Positions 17,301 through 25,664 of a stretch of 64,000 bases of DNA are shown piece after piece. How positions within the stretch are numbered: the stretch's first letter is position 1; the number at the start of each line of letters is the position of its first letter. Where the stretch lies: assembly GCA_035293805.1 (NCBI GenBank), contig DATGMD010000091.1:6166-70165 (forward strand), given 5' to 3'. The notes under the pieces were generated by a model that made no database searches, was not told the origin of the DNA, and saw nothing but the letters and a program-made list of their open reading frames with translations. This DNA is from JAJPHF01 sp035293805. Its GTDB lineage: Bacteria; Chloroflexota; UBA6077; JAJPHF01. Made by a program: the position numbers and the translations under genes.

Positions 17301-17476
17301 GCGTGGTGGACGCCCATCGGGTTGTTGGCGGTGATGGGACCGTCGATGAAGGAAAAGCGCGGCCCGCCCACGTTGCGCGAGACGCGCTTCGCGAAGGCCT
17401 GCGTTTCGGCCCAGAAGCGGAGAACGTTCAGCTCTTCGGCCGGGAAGTCGACTTTGCTTGGCACCGGCTTGTACAC
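14339..17476 (-). CDS. ileS: Isoleucyl-tRNA synthetase
   Basis: IleS charges tRNA-Ile. The 1045-residue protein has the class I catalytic core split by the CP1 editing domain (LVWTTTPWTLAANVAL, EEGTGVVHIAPGCG) and a long C-terminal anticodon-binding region. Two signatures are unusual. The HIGH element reads NNPMGVHHAWGRTYKD, and the KMSKS element reads GRPMHRSLGNAIW, so the first Lys is Pro and the second is Arg. The GTG at 17476 is chosen because GGAGG lies five bases upstream. The open frame extends further but without a ribosome site. It precedes rluD and gltX in the same direction. Confidence 0.94.
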   Translation of the reverse strand: MYKPVPSKVDFPAEELNVLRFWAETQAFAKRVSRNVGGPRFSFIDGPITANNPMGVHHAWGRTYKDLYLRYRAMQGYEQRYQNGFDCQGLWVEVEVEKELGFNSKREIEAYGLANFADRCRERVYRYADLITQQSIRLGQWMDWDNSYYTLSDENIETIWTFLRRCHENGWLYKGSRALPWCLRCGTSLSQHELVGTDSYRDLTHRSVYLALPLVERPDERILVWTTTPWTLAANVALAVHPDLDYVKVRQDGQFYYLSAHTTGLLHGDYEVVKTVKGRDLVGLHYVPPFPEIEAQQGVEHRIIPWEEVGEEEGTGVVHIAPGCGAEDFELSRVEHLPVIEPIDEAGVYLPGFGELSGHSVRETNPLIFANLAAKGFVYREHDYTHRYPVCWRCGEELVFRLATEWFIAVDEVRPRLRREAAKVRWTPESAGKRMDDWLTNMSDWAISRKRYWGLPLPFYPCNACGTLTVIGSMAELRERAIEGLDQLRELHRPWIDNVVIRCAGCGEPVRRITEVGDAWLDAGIVPYSTLHYLHDRSYWQDWFPADFITEMREQIRLWFYSMLFMSVTLEDKTPYRAVLAYEKLLDEQGRPMHRSLGNAIWFDEAAERMGADVMRWLYASQPVQSNLYFGYGPAEEVKRKLLTLWNTYSFFVTYAALDRFDPVHTQLPTWERAPLDRWILSELQVLIRDVREGLDAYDPASATRAVERFVDELSNWYVRRSRRRFWRSDDDRDKQAAYLTLYEVLSTLVRLLAPFLPFLSETIYQNLVRSVDAQAPESVHLCDYPRSDGALIDDELAAQVAQARAIVSLGRAARNQAGEKGIKVRQPLAALRVASHNGAVRLPPEIEADVRDELNVKRIEIVPDLEEVVERVVRGRPDVLGPRLGRAVQPVMAALRAREFRLNPDGSVEAAGQRLAPEEVQVALTPRPGFAAAEGDGFTVALETALNPALVAEGRAREIVHRLQTMRKEAGFRVEDRIVTYYAGDPALEAAIREHADYLRAETLSVDLVAGKPPADAYRWQAGPKDFEGLALTLGVRRAAESAS

Positions 17477-17716
17477 GCGGTCCTCCGGGACAGCTCGGGG
17501 GCGGCCGCCGGAGCACGCGGCCGAGGCGCGGGCGCGCGACGCGACGGGCGGCGGCCGGGCGGGCGCGGCGAGCGGCGCCCTGAAAGTGCGTCCGCTAGCC
17601 AAAACGCTCAGGGACGCCGCGAGGGCGGAGCGGTAGCGTGGCACGGTCGGGCAGACGCGGCGCGCAAACGCCCTGAAAATGGTAACACGGCCCCGGCGCG
17701 GCGGACAAGCAGCGGG

Positions 17717-19474
17717 TTAGGGCACGATGCGCAGGTGCAGCTCGTCGAGCTGCGCCGCCGGGACGGGCGAGGGCGCGTCGGTGAGCAGGTCCACCGCGGC
17801 CTGGTTCTTCGGGAAGGCGATCACCTCGCGGATGTTCGGCTCGCCAGCCAGGATCATCACCAGGCGGTCGATGCCCGGCGCGATGCCGCCGTGGGGCGGG
17901 GCGCCGTACTGGAAGGCGCGCAGCAGGTGGCCGAAGCGCGCCTCCGTCTCCTCCGCCGAGTAGCCCAGCAGGGCGAAGATCTGCTCCTGCACGTCCCGCC
18001 GATGGATGCGGATGCTGCCGCTGCCCAGCTCCAGCCCGTTGCACACCAGGTCGTACGCCTTCGAGCGGACCGCGCCCGGATCGGTCAGCAGCAGCGGTAG
18101 GTCCTCGTCGCGCGGCGCCGTGAACGGGTGGTGCGCCGAGTCCCAGCGCTCCGTCTTGGCGTCCCACTCGAACAGTGGGAAGTCCGTGACCCAGGCCCAG
18201 GCCAGCACGTCGTGCGGGATGAGGTCCAGGCGCTGCGCCACCTCCAGTCGCAGCGCGCCGAGCGCCTCGGCGGCCACGCGCGGCTCGTCCGCGACGAAGA
18301 CCAGGAGGTCGCCGGGCGTCCCGCCGAGCGCCTCCGCCAGACCCTGCATCTGCTCCGTCGACAGGAAGCGGGCGAAGGGCGAGCGCACGCTCTCGGTCTC
18401 CAGCGCCGCCCAGGCGAGGCCCTTCGCACCCTTGCTCTTCGCCAGCTCGGTCAGCTCCTCGATCTGCCGGCGGGAGAAGCCGCCAGCACCGGGGGCGCGG
18501 ATGCCCCGAACGCAGCCGCCCCGCGCCACCGCGCCGCGGAACACCTCGAACTCGGTGGCCCCGGCGAGCGCGCTCACGTCCACGATCGGCACGTCGAAGC
18601 GCAGGTCGGGCTTGTCGGTGCCGTAGCGGAGCATCGCCTCGTGCCAGGTCATACGCGGGAAGGGCGTTAGAATCTTCCAGCTGGTCAGCTGCTGGACCAT
18701 CTGCGTAAACAGCGGCTCCATCAAGCCCAGCACGTCGTCCACGTCGACGAACGACATCTCTAGGTCGAGCTGCGTGAACTCCGGCTGGCGGTCGGCGCGC
18801 TGGTCCTCGTCGCGGAAGCAGCGGGCAATCTGGAAGTACCGGTCCATGCCCGCGACCATCAGGAGCTGCTTCAGTTGTTGCGGCGACTGCGGCAGCGCAT
18901 AGAAACTGCCCGGGTACAGGCGGCTCGGCACCAGGTAGTCGCGCGCGCCCTCGGGGGTGCTCTTGATGAGGATGGGCGTCTCGATCTCCACGAAGCCGCG
19001 CGCGTCCAGGAAGTCGCGGATGAACTTCACGACGCGGTGGCGCAGCTCCAGGTTGCGCACCATCTCGGGACGACGCAGGTCGAGGTAGCGGTAGCGCAGG
19101 CGCAGCGCCTCGTCCACCGGCCCCTCGTCCGCGATGGCGAACGGCGGCGTGAGCGCGGGGTTGAGCACGCAAACGCGCTCCGCCTGCACCTCCACCTGGC
19201 CCGTCGGCAGGTGGGGATTCTCGGTGCCCTCCGGCCGGCGGGTAACGGTGCCCTCGACCTCCAGCACGTACTCGGCGCGGACCTCGCGGCCCGCCTCGTG
19301 CGCCGCGGGCGCTTGCTGCGGGTTGAGCACGACCTGCACCAGGCCGTAGCGGTCGCGTAGGTCGAGGAAGATAACGCCGCCGTGATCGCGACGGCGGTGT
19401 ACCCAGCCTTGCAACAGGCACGGCTGGCCCTCGTTGGTCAGGCGCAGCTCGCCGCAGGTGTGTGTCCGCCGCAT
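17717..19474 (-). CDS. aspS: Aspartyl-tRNA synthetase
   Basis: AspS (class II) charges tRNA-Asp, and in many bacteria also tRNA-Asn. The 585-residue bacterial-type protein has an N-terminal OB fold (LLQGWVHRRRDHGGVIF), motif 2 (FQIARCFRDEDQRADRQPEF), the GAD insertion domain, and motif 3 (GGIAPGIDRLVMI). The start at 19474 (MRRTHTCGEL) matches the family N-terminus. It is the first of the synthetase genes on this strand, 240 bases upstream of ileS. I found no T-box sequence in that gap. Confidence 0.95.
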   Translation of the reverse strand: MRRTHTCGELRLTNEGQPCLLQGWVHRRRDHGGVIFLDLRDRYGLVQVVLNPQQAPAAHEAGREVRAEYVLEVEGTVTRRPEGTENPHLPTGQVEVQAERVCVLNPALTPPFAIADEGPVDEALRLRYRYLDLRRPEMVRNLELRHRVVKFIRDFLDARGFVEIETPILIKSTPEGARDYLVPSRLYPGSFYALPQSPQQLKQLLMVAGMDRYFQIARCFRDEDQRADRQPEFTQLDLEMSFVDVDDVLGLMEPLFTQMVQQLTSWKILTPFPRMTWHEAMLRYGTDKPDLRFDVPIVDVSALAGATEFEVFRGAVARGGCVRGIRAPGAGGFSRRQIEELTELAKSKGAKGLAWAALETESVRSPFARFLSTEQMQGLAEALGGTPGDLLVFVADEPRVAAEALGALRLEVAQRLDLIPHDVLAWAWVTDFPLFEWDAKTERWDSAHHPFTAPRDEDLPLLLTDPGAVRSKAYDLVCNGLELGSGSIRIHRRDVQEQIFALLGYSAEETEARFGHLLRAFQYGAPPHGGIAPGIDRLVMILAGEPNIREVIAFPKNQAAVDLLTDAPSPVPAAQLDELHLRIVP

Positions 19475-19615
19475 GGCTCTTGCATCCCCTCGGGGCCGGC
19501 GCTGCCCAGCCCGACTCGCGCGCGCCGCGCTCGCCAAACCGGCGGCGGGGAGCGCCTCTACAAGGTATCATACCCGGGGAAGCGACCCGCCGCCCGGGCG
19601 GGCGCGGGAGCGGCG

Positions 19616-20578
19616 GTGCTCGAGAACTGGGTCGACGTAATCATCATATTTCTGCTGGTGGTCTACGCTCTCCAGGGCCTGCAGCGCGGCTTCATCCTTG
19701 GGCTGCTCGACCTCGCCGGCCTGCTCCTCGCGCTGTTCGTGGCGCTCCAGTACTACCCGAGCGGCGTCGCGCTACTCAGCCCGTACGTGCCGCTGCCCGA
19801 TTCCTTGCTGAAGCCCATCGCCTTTCTCGGCCTGTGGCTGCTCAGCGACATCCTGGTCACCCTGCTGCTGCGCCTCGTCGGCCTGCCGCTGCGCCTGTTC
19901 GGGCGATTCTCCTCGCTCAACGGCCTGCTCGGCATCGTGCCGGGCCTGCTCAAGGGCGGGCTCGTCGTCGCGCTGGTGCTGGCGCTCGCGCTCGCGCTGC
20001 CGCTGCCGGAGCCCGTGCGCGGCCAGATCACGGGCTCCGCGGCCGGGGGGCGGCTCGCGGGCGAGCTGGGGCCGCTTGAAGACTCGCTGCGCGAGGTGTT
20101 CGCCGATGCGGTGCTGAGCGGCATCGCCGTGGCGACCGTCCATCCCCAGGCCGACGAGCGCGTCGAGCTGCAGTTTAGCGGCGCCGCCGGCCGCGTCGAC
20201 GAGGAGGCGGAGACGCGGATGCTGAAGCTCTTGAACGACGCGCGCGCCCAGGCGGGGCTGCCGCCGCTCAAGGCCGATCCGCAGCTGACGGAGGCGGCGC
20301 GGGCGCACTCGCGCGACATGCTGGCCAAGGGGTACTTCGCGCATCAGGATGACGACGGCAAGCGTCCCGCCGATCGCGTGAGCGCGGCGGGTGTCCGCTG
20401 GGCCGTCGTCGGCGAGAATCTGGCCCTCGCGCCCACGGTCGATGTTGCCCACCAGGGACTGATGAACAGCCCCGGCCATCGGGAAAACATTCTCAGCCCG
20501 CAGTACCACCGCGTCGGTATCGGCGTGGTGGATGGCGGCCTGCACGGCAAGATGTTCACGCAGGACTTCGCAGATTGA
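19616..20578 (+). CDS. CvpA-type membrane protein fused to a CAP (SCP/YkwD) domain
   Basis: The 320-residue protein has four hydrophobic helices (about residues 4-140) in the CvpA pattern (NWVDVIIIFLLVVYALQG, RGFILGLLDLAG). A linker leads to a CAP domain (about 200-320) with LLNDARAQAGLPPL, HSRDMLAKGYFAH, VVGENLA and NSPGHRENILSP, so the conserved His and Glu residues are present. CAP domains act outside the cell in wall or ligand-binding roles. The GTG at 19616 has GGGAG upstream. The stop overlaps the next start, so it is translationally coupled to hemW. The CvpA-CAP arrangement is known in other bacteria. Confidence 0.88.
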   Translation: MLENWVDVIIIFLLVVYALQGLQRGFILGLLDLAGLLLALFVALQYYPSGVALLSPYVPLPDSLLKPIAFLGLWLLSDILVTLLLRLVGLPLRLFGRFSSLNGLLGIVPGLLKGGLVVALVLALALALPLPEPVRGQITGSAAGGRLAGELGPLEDSLREVFADAVLSGIAVATVHPQADERVELQFSGAAGRVDEEAETRMLKLLNDARAQAGLPPLKADPQLTEAARAHSRDMLAKGYFAHQDDDGKRPADRVSAAGVRWAVVGENLALAPTVDVAHQGLMNSPGHRENILSPQYHRVGIGVVDGGLHGKMFTQDFAD

Positions 20579-21765
20579 CCCCTGTTCAAGCCAGCGCCAC
20601 GGTCGATGCCTGTTTGCTGACGGCGCCGGCTCCACGGCCGGACACCGCGGGACTTTACATCCACGTCCCCTTCTGCGCGCGCCTCTGTCCCTACTGCGAC
20701 TTCGACACGCAGGACCGCGACCTGCAGCTCATCTCCCCGTATGCGGTCGCGCTGGTGCGCGAAGTGGACCTCCTGCCGGCGGCCCGCCTGCACAGCGTTT
20801 TTTTCGGCGGCGGCACTCCCAGCCTGCTCCAGCCGGCCCAGCTTGCCGCGGTGCTAGACGCCTGTCGCGCCCGCTTCGCTCTGCCGCCCGACTGCGAGAT
20901 CACGGTCGAGTGCAACCCCAACAACGTGCGCGCGGCCCGGCTGGACGGCTACCGCGCCGCGGGCGTGAACCGCCTGAGCCTCGGCGTGCAGGCGATGGAC
21001 GATGCGGCGCTGAAGCTGTTGGGCCGCCAGCATACCGTCGAGCGCGTGCGGCAGGCTGTCGCGACCGCGCGGGCGACGGGCTTCGACGACCTGAGCCTGG
21101 ACCTGATGTATGGCCTGCCAGGCCAGACGCTGGCCGCCTGGGAACGCACGCTCGACGCCGCGCTGGCGCTCGCGCCGGAGCACCTGTCGTGCTACCTGCT
21201 GACGCTGGAGGACTGGACCCCGATGGGGCAGCAGGTGGCCCGCGGCGAGCTGGCGCTGCCGGACGACGACCTCGTTGCCGCACAGTACGAGCTGACGCGC
21301 GCGCGGCTGGCGGCCGCCGGCCTGCGGCAGTACGAGATCTCGAACTGCGCGCGGCCGGGCCGCGAGAGCCGGCACAACCTGGGCTATTGGCGAGCCGAGC
21401 CCTATCTGGCGCTGGGCCCCGGCGCGGTGTCGAGCCTGGGGGGCCGCCGCCGCAAGCAGACGCCCGTCGTCGCCGACTACCTGGCCGCCGTCGCCCAGGG
21501 AGAGCACCGCTTCGTGGAGGACGAGCGGCTCGACGCGGCGACCCAGGCGCGCGAGGCGCTGATGCTCGGGCTGCGTCTCCGCGCCGGCGTGGACCTAGCC
21601 GCCTATCGAGCGCGCTTCGGACGCGACGTGCGGGACGTGTGCGGCGCGGCGCTGGACGAGCTGGTCGTCAGCGGCTTTCTGGAGTGGCACGCGGGCCGGC
21701 TGCGGCTTGCGGACCGCGCGCTGCTCGTCAGCAATGAGGTCCTGGTGCGGCTGGGTCTCGCCTGA
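20575..21765 (+). CDS. hemW: HemW-like radical SAM protein
   Basis: The 396-residue protein has the CARLCPYCDF cluster motif (CxxxCxxC plus the aromatic residue of the HemN/HemW group) near residue 32. FFGGGTPSLL, ECNPN and the YEISNCARPG region follow, then the C-terminal HemN_C domain. HemW is a heme chaperone; older annotations call it oxygen-independent coproporphyrinogen oxidase. It lacks the HemN N-terminal extension, which supports HemW. The TTG start at 20575 overlaps the upstream stop codon. It converges on the polyprenyl synthase gene. Confidence 0.9.
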   Translation: MTPVQASATVDACLLTAPAPRPDTAGLYIHVPFCARLCPYCDFDTQDRDLQLISPYAVALVREVDLLPAARLHSVFFGGGTPSLLQPAQLAAVLDACRARFALPPDCEITVECNPNNVRAARLDGYRAAGVNRLSLGVQAMDDAALKLLGRQHTVERVRQAVATARATGFDDLSLDLMYGLPGQTLAAWERTLDAALALAPEHLSCYLLTLEDWTPMGQQVARGELALPDDDLVAAQYELTRARLAAAGLRQYEISNCARPGRESRHNLGYWRAEPYLALGPGAVSSLGGRRRKQTPVVADYLAAVAQGEHRFVEDERLDAATQAREALMLGLRLRAGVDLAAYRARFGRDVRDVCGAALDELVVSGFLEWHAGRLRLADRALLVSNEVLVRLGLA

Positions 21766-21775
21766 GTCGGGTGCC

Positions 21776-22834
21776 TTACGACTCGCGGCCGATCAGGCTC
21801 GCGGCTAGCTGCTCCAGGACCGCCGCGCCGGTGGGCGAGGCGTGCGCGGCGCGCAGCGCGGCGCGCGCCGCGTCGTGGTGGTACCGGACCAGGCGCTCGG
21901 CCTCCTCCCGCACCCCAAGCCGTTCCATAATGCCGACTACCTCGGCGACTGCCCGCTGGTCGAGCGGCGCCTCGGTGGCGTAGAGGCGGCGCAGGCGGGC
22001 GCGGGTCGGCGCGGGCGCCCGCTCGCAGGCCAGCACGAAGGGTAGGCTGTACTTGGCGGTGCGGATGTCCTCGCGGGCGGGCTTGCCCGTCGTCGCGGCG
22101 TCGCCCCACACGTCGAGCAGGTCGTCCTGAAGCTGGAAGGCAATGCCGACCTCGTGGCCGAACCGGCCATAAGCGGCCTGGACTTCGCGTGGCGCGCCGG
22201 CGGCTAGGGCCCCAAGCTCCGCGGACGCCTGCAAGAGCGCCGCGGTCTTGCCCTCGACCATGCACAGGTAGTCGGCGAGGGCCGGCTCGCTACCAGGCGT
22301 GACCGAAAGGTCGCGGTGCTGGCCGGCGCAGAGGGCGCGACAGGCGGTATTCAGAATGCGGGCGGCGGCCAGGCCACCCGGCTCGTGGTGCTCGGCATAC
22401 AGGATCGACCGCTGCGCGAGGATGAGCAGCGTATCCCCGGCGTTCAAGGCGCGTGGCACGCCCCATATCGCCCAGAGCGTCGGGCGGTGGCGACGCAGCG
22501 GACTGTCGTCTTCGATGTCGTCGTGGACGAGCGAGAAGTTGTGGGTCAGCTCGACGGCCGCCGCGTGGGGTAGGGCGGCGTGCCACTTGCCGCCGGCGGC
22601 CTCACAGGTGAGGAGGCACAGCGCCGGACGCAGGCGCTTCCCCTGGGGAGCAGCCGTCGGCGCGAACCGTTCATCTGCCCAGCCGAGATGGTAGCGCAGC
22701 ATTCCTGCCAGGTCGTTTGGGAGCCCTGCTAGGTCGATCAACCGGCGCATCTCGTCGTCGACGGCGGCGGCCAGCTCGGCGAGCCGCGCGTCGAGCGCCT
22801 GGAGCACGTCCGCGCCGTGCGAGGGCTGGCTCAT
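21776..22834 (-). CDS. Polyprenyl (geranylgeranyl/farnesyl-type) diphosphate synthase
   Basis: This 352-residue trans-prenyltransferase condenses isopentenyl diphosphate with allylic diphosphates. The first aspartate-rich motif is VHDDIEDDS and the second is QLQDDLLDVWGD, with GKRLRPALCLL in front, all typical. The chain length of the product cannot be read safely. The start at 22834 overlaps the stop of the upstream ROK kinase by four bases (ATGA), so the two are coupled. Confidence 0.92.
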   Translation of the reverse strand: MSQPSHGADVLQALDARLAELAAAVDDEMRRLIDLAGLPNDLAGMLRYHLGWADERFAPTAAPQGKRLRPALCLLTCEAAGGKWHAALPHAAAVELTHNFSLVHDDIEDDSPLRRHRPTLWAIWGVPRALNAGDTLLILAQRSILYAEHHEPGGLAAARILNTACRALCAGQHRDLSVTPGSEPALADYLCMVEGKTAALLQASAELGALAAGAPREVQAAYGRFGHEVGIAFQLQDDLLDVWGDAATTGKPAREDIRTAKYSLPFVLACERAPAPTRARLRRLYATEAPLDQRAVAEVVGIMERLGVREEAERLVRYHHDAARAALRAAHASPTGAAVLEQLAASLIGRES

Positions 22835-23781
22835 AGGACCATCGCCGCCGCGCCGTACAGCCCCGCGTCGTCGCCCAGCGCGGCAGGCACGATCTGCAGG
22901 TCTTGCAAGTAGATGGGCATGGCGCGGCGCTCCACCTCCGCGCGCACCGCGTCCCACCAGAGCGCGCCGGCGTGGGAGACGCCCCCGCCTATCACGATGA
23001 GGCGCGGATTGAACAGGTGGAGCAGGTTGACGATCCCCACGGCCGCGGCGCGCGCGGCAGCCTCGAGCAGCTCGACGGCGAGCGGATCGCCGGCGGCAGC
23101 CGCGGCGGCGACCGCCGCCGCCGTCGGCGTGGCGCCGGGCGGGCCCAGGGCCGAGGGGCGCCCGGCGGCCAGCGCCTCCGCGGCCTCGCGGGCGATCGCG
23201 GTGCCAGAGGCGAGGGTCTCCAGGCAGCCGTAGTTCCCACAGTTGCAGCGCCGGCCGTGTAGGTCGATCGTCATGTGCCCGGGCTCCCCCGCCACGCCGC
23301 GTGCGCCCAGCAGGAGGCGGTCGTCCACGATGATGCCGCCCCCCACGCCGGTGCTGACCGTCAGGTAAATCATGTGGGAGACGCCCCGTCCGGCGCCGAA
23401 GTGATGCTCGCCGAGCGCGGCCAGGTTCGCGTCGTTGCCGACGCGTACCGGCAGGTGGCAGAGCGCGGCGAGCCGGTCAGCCAGCGGCAGGTTGTCCCAG
23501 CCGGGCAGGTTCGGCGCGGTGTAGATCACCCCGCGCCAGGGGTCGAGCGGTCCCGGCGCGACCATCCCCACCCCTACCGCGCGCGAGCCGGCCGGCGCCG
23601 CCGCGACCGCGCCCAGGATCGCTTCGCCGATCCGCCCGAGTATGGCATCGGGCCCCGACGCTGCATCGGTGGGGTACGCGGTGTGCGCGTGCAGCCCGCC
23701 ATCGCGGTCGACCAGGCCGACGCGAAAGCGGGTCCCGCCGAGGTCGACGGCGACGGCGAGCGGCGTTTCGGCGTGCTTCAC
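22831..23781 (-). CDS. ROK-family sugar kinase (glucokinase-like)
   Basis: The 316-residue protein has the N-terminal phosphate loop VDLGGTRFRVGL, the catalytic region GNDANLAALGEHHFG, and the ROK zinc site with GEPGHMTI followed by CNCGNYGC. All four zinc ligands are present, so it should be an active kinase rather than a NagC-type repressor. No helix-turn-helix precedes it. Glucose or a related hexose is the likely substrate. The start is a GTG at 23781 with AAGGGGG upstream, divergent from miaA. Confidence 0.9.
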   Translation of the reverse strand: MKHAETPLAVAVDLGGTRFRVGLVDRDGGLHAHTAYPTDAASGPDAILGRIGEAILGAVAAAPAGSRAVGVGMVAPGPLDPWRGVIYTAPNLPGWDNLPLADRLAALCHLPVRVGNDANLAALGEHHFGAGRGVSHMIYLTVSTGVGGGIIVDDRLLLGARGVAGEPGHMTIDLHGRRCNCGNYGCLETLASGTAIAREAAEALAAGRPSALGPPGATPTAAAVAAAAAAGDPLAVELLEAAARAAAVGIVNLLHLFNPRLIVIGGGVSHAGALWWDAVRAEVERRAMPIYLQDLQIVPAALGDDAGLYGAAAMVL

Positions 23782-23802
23782 GAGGCCCCCTTAGCGAGCA
23801 GT

Positions 23803-23808
23803 TATAAC
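23803..23808 (+). promoter_or_regulatory. -10 box that would give a leaderless miaA transcript
   Basis: TATAAC ends six bases before the ATG of miaA at 23815, so transcription would start at or next to the start codon. There is no ribosome-binding sequence before this ATG, which fits a leaderless mRNA. Confidence 0.45.
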
Positions 23809-23814
23809 ACGGGT

Positions 23815-24758
23815 ATGCGCCACACCTCGGACCCGCCCCTGATCGTATTGACAGGTCCCACCGCGATCGGCAAGTCGGCCCTGGCTCTGCACTTGGCTGA
23901 CCGCTTTGGCGCGGAGATCCTCTCCGCCGACTCGCGCCAGGTCTATCGCTACCTGGACGTAGGCACGGCGAAGCCGACCGCTGCCGAGCGTGCCCGGGTC
24001 CCCCACCACCTGCTCGACCTGGCCGACCCCGACACGCCCTTCTCGGTGGCCGACTACCAGGCCGCCGCCGACCTTGCCCTGGAGGACATTGCTCGCCGCG
24101 GCCGCGTCGCCCTGCTCGTCGGCGGCAGCCCGCACTACGTGCAGGCGGTTGTGGATCGGCTGGAGCTGCCACGAGTCGCGCCCCGCCCCGAGCTGCGGGC
24201 GGCGCTCGAGGCGCTGGCCGCGCGCGAGGGGCCGCTGGCGGTATGGGAGCGGCTGCGCGCGCTAGACCCCGCGGCGGCCGAGGCGGTCGATCGTTACAAC
24301 GTGCGGCGCCTGATCCGCGCCATTGAGGTCGTGACGGTCAGCGGGGAGCCACTGGCGGCCGCCAATCGGCGTCGCGGCCCCGAGCGCCCTGCCCTCCATC
24401 TCGCGCTGACGGCGCCGCGGCCCGAGCTGTATGCGCGCATCGACGCCCGCATCGACGCGATGCTGGCCGCCGGCTGGCTGTCCGAGGTCAAGGCCCTGCT
24501 CGCGCGCGGCTACGCGCCGTCGCTGCCCAGCCTGTCGGCCACCGGCTATCGCGAGCTGGTCCAGGTGGTGCGCGGGGAATTGTCGCTTGCCGATGCGATC
24601 AGGCTGATCCAGCACCGCACGCATGCCTTTGCGCGCCGGCAGTATACTTGGTTGCGGCGCGACCCCCGCCTGGAGTGGTACGCGCAGGCGCCCGATCTCG
24701 AAGCGCTGGTTGGCGAGCGCGTCGAATCCTATCTGGCCTCGTCCGAGGGAGTGCGGTC

Positions 24759-24771
<13 letters not shown>
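23815..24771 (+). CDS. miaA: tRNA dimethylallyltransferase MiaA
   Basis: MiaA adds a dimethylallyl group to A37 of tRNAs that read codons starting with U. The 318-residue protein shows the P loop GPTAIGKSALAL, the conserved SADSRQVYRYLDVGTAKPT, VPHHLLDL, VGGSPHYVQA and the ATGYREL region. The ATG at 23815 is chosen from family alignment. It lies close behind a TATAAC box and has no ribosome site. Its end overlaps the dapF start by 13 bases. Confidence 0.94.
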
Positions 24772-25595
<824 letters not shown>

Positions 25596-25654
25596 GTGCT
25601 GAGCGCGGAGCGGCGCTGCCCTGCTCAGCACGCAGCACTCACCACCCAGCACTA
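25596..25654. repeat. Hairpin and AGCACNC heptamer array between dapF and dapL
   Basis: GTGCTGAGC (25596-25604) pairs with GCTCAGCAC (25623-25631), starting on the first base after the dapF stop. From 25627 to 25654 four consecutive heptamers read AGCACGC, AGCACTC, ACCACCC, AGCACTA, directly before the dapL ribosome site. Confidence 0.6.
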
Positions 25655-25664
25655 GGAGGCACGC

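Noticed and set aside
17477..17716. A T-box riboswitch before ileS
   Set aside because: No conserved T-box sequence or terminator/antiterminator pair could be found in the leader on the minus strand.
22831..23781. A NagC-type transcriptional repressor
   Set aside because: There is no N-terminal helix-turn-helix and the kinase residues are intact, so a sugar kinase is the better call.
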